Assembly: GCF_029255185.1 (NCBI RefSeq)
Contig: NZ_JAPUVO010000064.1
Span: forward strand, 1-37,013
Direction: 5' to 3'
Source of the DNA: Propionivibrio sp.
Lineage (GTDB): Bacteria > Pseudomonadota > Gammaproteobacteria > Burkholderiales > Rhodocyclaceae
Length of the DNA stretch: 37,013 nt
The position numbers were made by a program, and so were the translations under genes. Of the stretch, positions 34,856 through 37,013 are shown in pieces. Each line of letters starts with the position of its first letter. Position 1 is the first letter of the stretch. The notes below the pieces were generated by a model. That model worked only from the letters and a program-made list of their open reading frames with translations. It ran no database searches and was not told where the DNA came from.

Positions 34856-35820
34856 TTGGTGTCAGCCTTTCCAGTGAGTTTGCCCACCACCTGGCCAAGC
34901 CAGTTTTTTTGGGGCAACTTTGGTGGAGTCACCATTTCAGTCAGTGCTTTTTGCAACGCGAAGACACTTTGTGGTCGATAAAAATGGTTGAGGCACAAAC
35001 ACCAATCGACCGTTTCGAGTAATTGATCCGAATATTGCCCTTCCCAGCGCACCATGGCAGGAATCAGCCGATCCTTCTCGTTACGGATATCAGCGGCCTG
35101 GGGTGCCGAGCCGGCCATGCAGGCGTACATTGAGGCGCCGACACTGTAGATGTCACTCCAGGGGCCGAGCAATTCTCTCTGTTTATAGTGCTCTGGCGAG
35201 GCAAAGCCCGGCGTGTACATGGGTTTGAGCATAGGCGTATCGCTGGCTAGGGTCTGCCGCGCCGCGCCAAAATCGATTAGCACCGGGGTGTAGTCGTTGC
35301 GCATGTAGATGTTTGACGGTTTCAGGTCGAGGTGCAGCAGTTTGTGCGAATGCACTTCGCGCAAGCCATTAAGCAACTTGGTGAAAACGTTGCGGATGAA
35401 ATTTTCGGTGATGACAGACCTGTTCTTCTGGATGAATTCCTGCAGGGTACGTCCTTGCTCGTATTCCATGACCATGTAAACGGTGTCATTGGCGCGGAAA
35501 AAATTAAGCACGCGAATGACATTCGGGTGCGACAGTTTGGCCAGTGCTCGACCCTCTTCGAAAAAACACTTCATGCCGTAACGAAAGGAAGGCAGGTGCT
35601 CTTCGGTAATGAGCGGCTTGATTTCACCCTCGCCACGCAAGGCAAGACTGTTCGGAAGATATTCCTTAATCGCCACAAACTGACCCGTCGGGTCGGTCGC
35701 CAGATAGACGATCGAAAACCCTCCCAGGGAAAACTGGTGCTCGATGCGGTACTCATCGAGTTGATAACCGGCAGGGAGGGCGTGGTTCGCTTGTTGCACC
35801 ATCATCATCGAAGCTATCAT
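34852..35820 (-). CDS. Hanks-type Ser/Thr protein kinase
   Basis: A 322-residue soluble kinase. The Gly-rich loop is FSLGGFSIVYLA (30-41), the ATP-binding Lys52 in VAIKEYLP, an alpha-C Glu in FFEEGRALAKLSHPNV, the catalytic loop HLDLKPSN (His163, Asp165, Asn170), DFG at 183-185, and SPE in place of APE (208-210). The catalytic His-Leu-Asp replaces His-Arg-Asp, so it is a non-RD kinase. No PASTA repeat or membrane helix; the last 30 residues are a short basic tail. Several in-frame ATGs occur in the first seven codons, so the start may be a few residues later. Translationally coupled to the phosphatase and divergent from yicC (82 bases apart). Targets unknown. Confidence 0.92.
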   Translation of the reverse strand: MIASMMMVQQANHALPAGYQLDEYRIEHQFSLGGFSIVYLATDPTGQFVAIKEYLPNSLALRGEGEIKPLITEEHLPSFRYGMKCFFEEGRALAKLSHPNVIRVLNFFRANDTVYMVMEYEQGRTLQEFIQKNRSVITENFIRNVFTKLLNGLREVHSHKLLHLDLKPSNIYMRNDYTPVLIDFGAARQTLASDTPMLKPMYTPGFASPEHYKQRELLGPWSDIYSVGASMYACMAGSAPQAADIRNEKDRLIPAMVRWEGQYSDQLLETVDWCLCLNHFYRPQSVFALQKALTEMVTPPKLPQKNWLGQVVGKLTGKADTK

Positions 35821-35902
35821 GTGGTTGTCGGGTCATTTTCAGGCTTTAGTGCTTGACTGTAAAGCCGATTTCTTATCCCCACTACAATTCTTCGGAACTC
35901 CC

Positions 35903-36769
35903 ATGATTTATAGCATGACCGGTTATGCCGCCAGCACGCTTGATGGTGGATGCGGCGCACTGCATATCGAACTGAAAAGCGTAAATTCGCGTTACCTTGA
36001 TTTCCAGTTCCGTGTCTGCGAGGAGTTGCGTGTTGTTGAACCAATGCTGCGCGAATTGTTCAGCGCCCGATTGACCCGCGGCAAACTTGAATGCAGAGTG
36101 AGTTTCGCAGCGGCGACAACACGCACCCAGACGCTTTCCCTCAATACTGATTTGCTCCTGCGCCTGAAGTCCTTCGATGCCCAGATACGCAGTGAGTTGC
36201 CGCATGCTGCGCCGCTAGCGGTAAACGATGTTTTGCGCTGGCCAGGGATGTTCGGCGACGACTCGCTCGACATCGAGACGCTGCTTCCTTCCTGTCTGGC
36301 GTTGGCCAAGAACGCGCTGGAAGACTTTAATGCCAGCCGGGCGCGCGAAGGTGAGAAGCTGACGGCGGTGATTCTTGAACGGGTTGCCCGCATGCGCGAG
36401 CTGGTGCGCGAAGTAGCGCCACGAATTCCTGTTGCGCAGGCTGCATTTCAAGAGAAGCTCAAGCAGCGACTGGTCGACGCCGTCGGTAGCTCGGATGACG
36501 ATCGCATACGCCAAGAAGTGGCGGTATTTGCCGTAAGAATCGACGTTGCCGAAGAGCTGGCTCGCCTGTCAACCCACCTTGACGAAGTCGAGCGGGTGCT
36601 GAACGCCGGTGGCGCCAGCGGGAAGCGCCTCGATTTCCTAATGCAGGAACTTAATCGTGAGGCCAATACGCTCGGCTCCAAATCCGTGCTCACCGAAGTT
36701 TCGCAGACGGCGATGGAACTGAAGCTGCTGATCGAACAAATGCGCGAGCAAATACAGAACCTAGAATAG
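35903..36769 (+). CDS. yicC: YicC-family endoribonuclease
   Basis: A 288-residue protein with the typical MIYSMTGYA start, IELKSVNSRYLDFQFRV, the LTRGKLECRVSF block and the DUF1732 C-terminus (RIDVAEELARLSTHLDEVERVL..., GKRLDFLMQELNREANTLGSKS). E. coli YicC is a metal-dependent endoribonuclease linked to small RNA turnover. The frame extends upstream to 35819 but that part overlaps the kinase start and lacks family similarity; ATG 35903 is the conserved start. Likely the only gene of its unit before the rRNA promoter. Confidence 0.96.
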   Translation: MIYSMTGYAASTLDGGCGALHIELKSVNSRYLDFQFRVCEELRVVEPMLRELFSARLTRGKLECRVSFAAATTRTQTLSLNTDLLLRLKSFDAQIRSELPHAAPLAVNDVLRWPGMFGDDSLDIETLLPSCLALAKNALEDFNASRAREGEKLTAVILERVARMRELVREVAPRIPVAQAAFQEKLKQRLVDAVGSSDDDRIRQEVAVFAVRIDVAEELARLSTHLDEVERVLNAGGASGKRLDFLMQELNREANTLGSKSVLTEVSQTAMELKLLIEQMREQIQNLE

Positions 36770-36817
36770 GGATTTGTTTTTGCAATTGTCTTATTTTGGA
36801 ATATATCCATAAAAACG

Positions 36818-36845
36818 GCGACACGGCGTAAAAGCTGTGTATAAT
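36818..36845 (+). promoter_or_regulatory. rRNA operon promoter with AT-rich upstream region
   Basis: -10 TATAAT (36840-36845, perfect) and -35 GCGACA (36818-36823, four of six) with 16-base spacing. Upstream (36776-36815) is AT-rich with a TGGA-ATATA-TCCA palindrome, like an UP element. The start is followed by GC-rich TCGCCCCTCGC, a discriminator typical of stringently controlled rrn promoters. Confidence 0.7.
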
Positions 36846-37013
36846 TCGCCCCTCGCTGCAGACGCGGCTTGGCAAGACGACTTAGATTATTGTTTTGCGT
36901 GCTCTTTAAAAACATGACAATTGATAGGTGTGGGTTCTTGGTCTAGTTGATTATGCTTAGGCATAAGGCAACGAGATGTAAGCAACTCGCACGATGTAGA
37001 GAAAGTCTGACTA
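36846..37013 (+). ncRNA. Leader of a 16S rRNA operon (16S gene begins beyond the window)
   Basis: No reading frame. The region has boxA, a stem-loop (TTATGC-TTAG-GCATAA, 36951-36966) and the sequence character of proteobacterial rrn leaders (GTGCTCTTTAAAAACATGACA, in part). The 16S start (AGAGTTTGAT) is not reached by base 37013 but should follow closely. Confidence 0.75.
36900..36911 (+). promoter_or_regulatory. boxA antitermination element
   Basis: TGCTCTTTAAAA matches the rrn boxA of E. coli (TGCTCTTTAACA) at 11 of 12 positions. It recruits NusB-NusE to allow full transcription of rRNA operons. Position about 55 bases after the promoter is normal. Confidence 0.8.

Overview
The window is a bacterial chromosomal replication-origin region. 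Protein sequences and gene content point to a betaproteobacterium, most probably of the Rhodocyclales (Dechloromonas/Azonexus/Accumulibacter type). The signs are moderately GC-rich DNA, the arrangement dnaA-dnaN-gyrB diverging from rpmH-rnpA-yidD-yidC-mnmE, an NtrY/NtrX pair behind rsmB and a DUF4390 gene, a LysM-dprA-topoisomerase block, and a yicC / kinase / phosphatase / rph / rdgB / hemW block. The taxonomic call is inferred from memory of these families, not from a search.

Layout. 1-3.8 kb: an envelope cluster with a truncated LolA-like periplasmic protein, a LolD/MacB-type ABC ATPase, a DUF1302-like outer-membrane barrel and a GT1-type glycosyltransferase. 4.0-9.5 kb: a minus-strand operon rsmB - DUF4390 - ntrY - ntrX with overlapping or nearly touching genes; NtrX has a degenerate AAA+ domain. 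9.6-10.5 kb: a secreted S1/P1 nuclease. 10.5-12.9 kb: def-fmt-htpX on the minus strand. 13.1-18.0 kb: LysM protein, dprA and a long topoisomerase III on the plus strand. 18.0-24.0 kb: rsuA, gyrB, dnaN and dnaA on the minus strand, with oriC between dnaN and dnaA and two parS sites (18002-18017 and 21276-21291). 24.3-28.9 kb: rpmH, rnpA, yidD, yidC, mnmE and a TSUP permease on the plus strand. 28.9-31.3 kb: a HAD-IIA phosphatase joined to glpD. 31.4-35.8 kb: hemW, rdgB, rph, a PP2C phosphatase and a Ser/Thr kinase on the minus strand. 35.9-36.8 kb: yicC, followed by the promoter and leader of an rRNA operon whose 16S gene should begin just past the window end.

How it works together. The centre holds the machinery for starting replication (DnaA, beta clamp, gyrase, oriC), chromosome segregation sites (parS), and the translation and membrane-insertion genes usual beside the origin (L34, RNase P protein, YidD/YidC, MnmE). 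Around it lie translation-linked enzymes (Def, Fmt, RsmB, RsuA, RNase PH, YicC), nucleotide-pool cleaning (RdgB), envelope quality control (HtpX) and two signalling modules (NtrYX and the kinase/phosphatase pair). No insertion sequence, prophage, CRISPR array or tRNA was seen. parA, parB and mnmG/rsmG, often near the origin in relatives, are not in the window.

The least expected signals are: a parS palindrome forming the last codons of rsuA; a second parS immediately in front of gyrB; a perfect 13-bp terminator-shaped hairpin inside the start of rnpA; the degenerate NtrX; and the abutting glpD-phosphatase pair. I saw no clearly new multi-gene system. The envelope cluster at the left edge, cut by the window boundary, is the best candidate for something poorly described.
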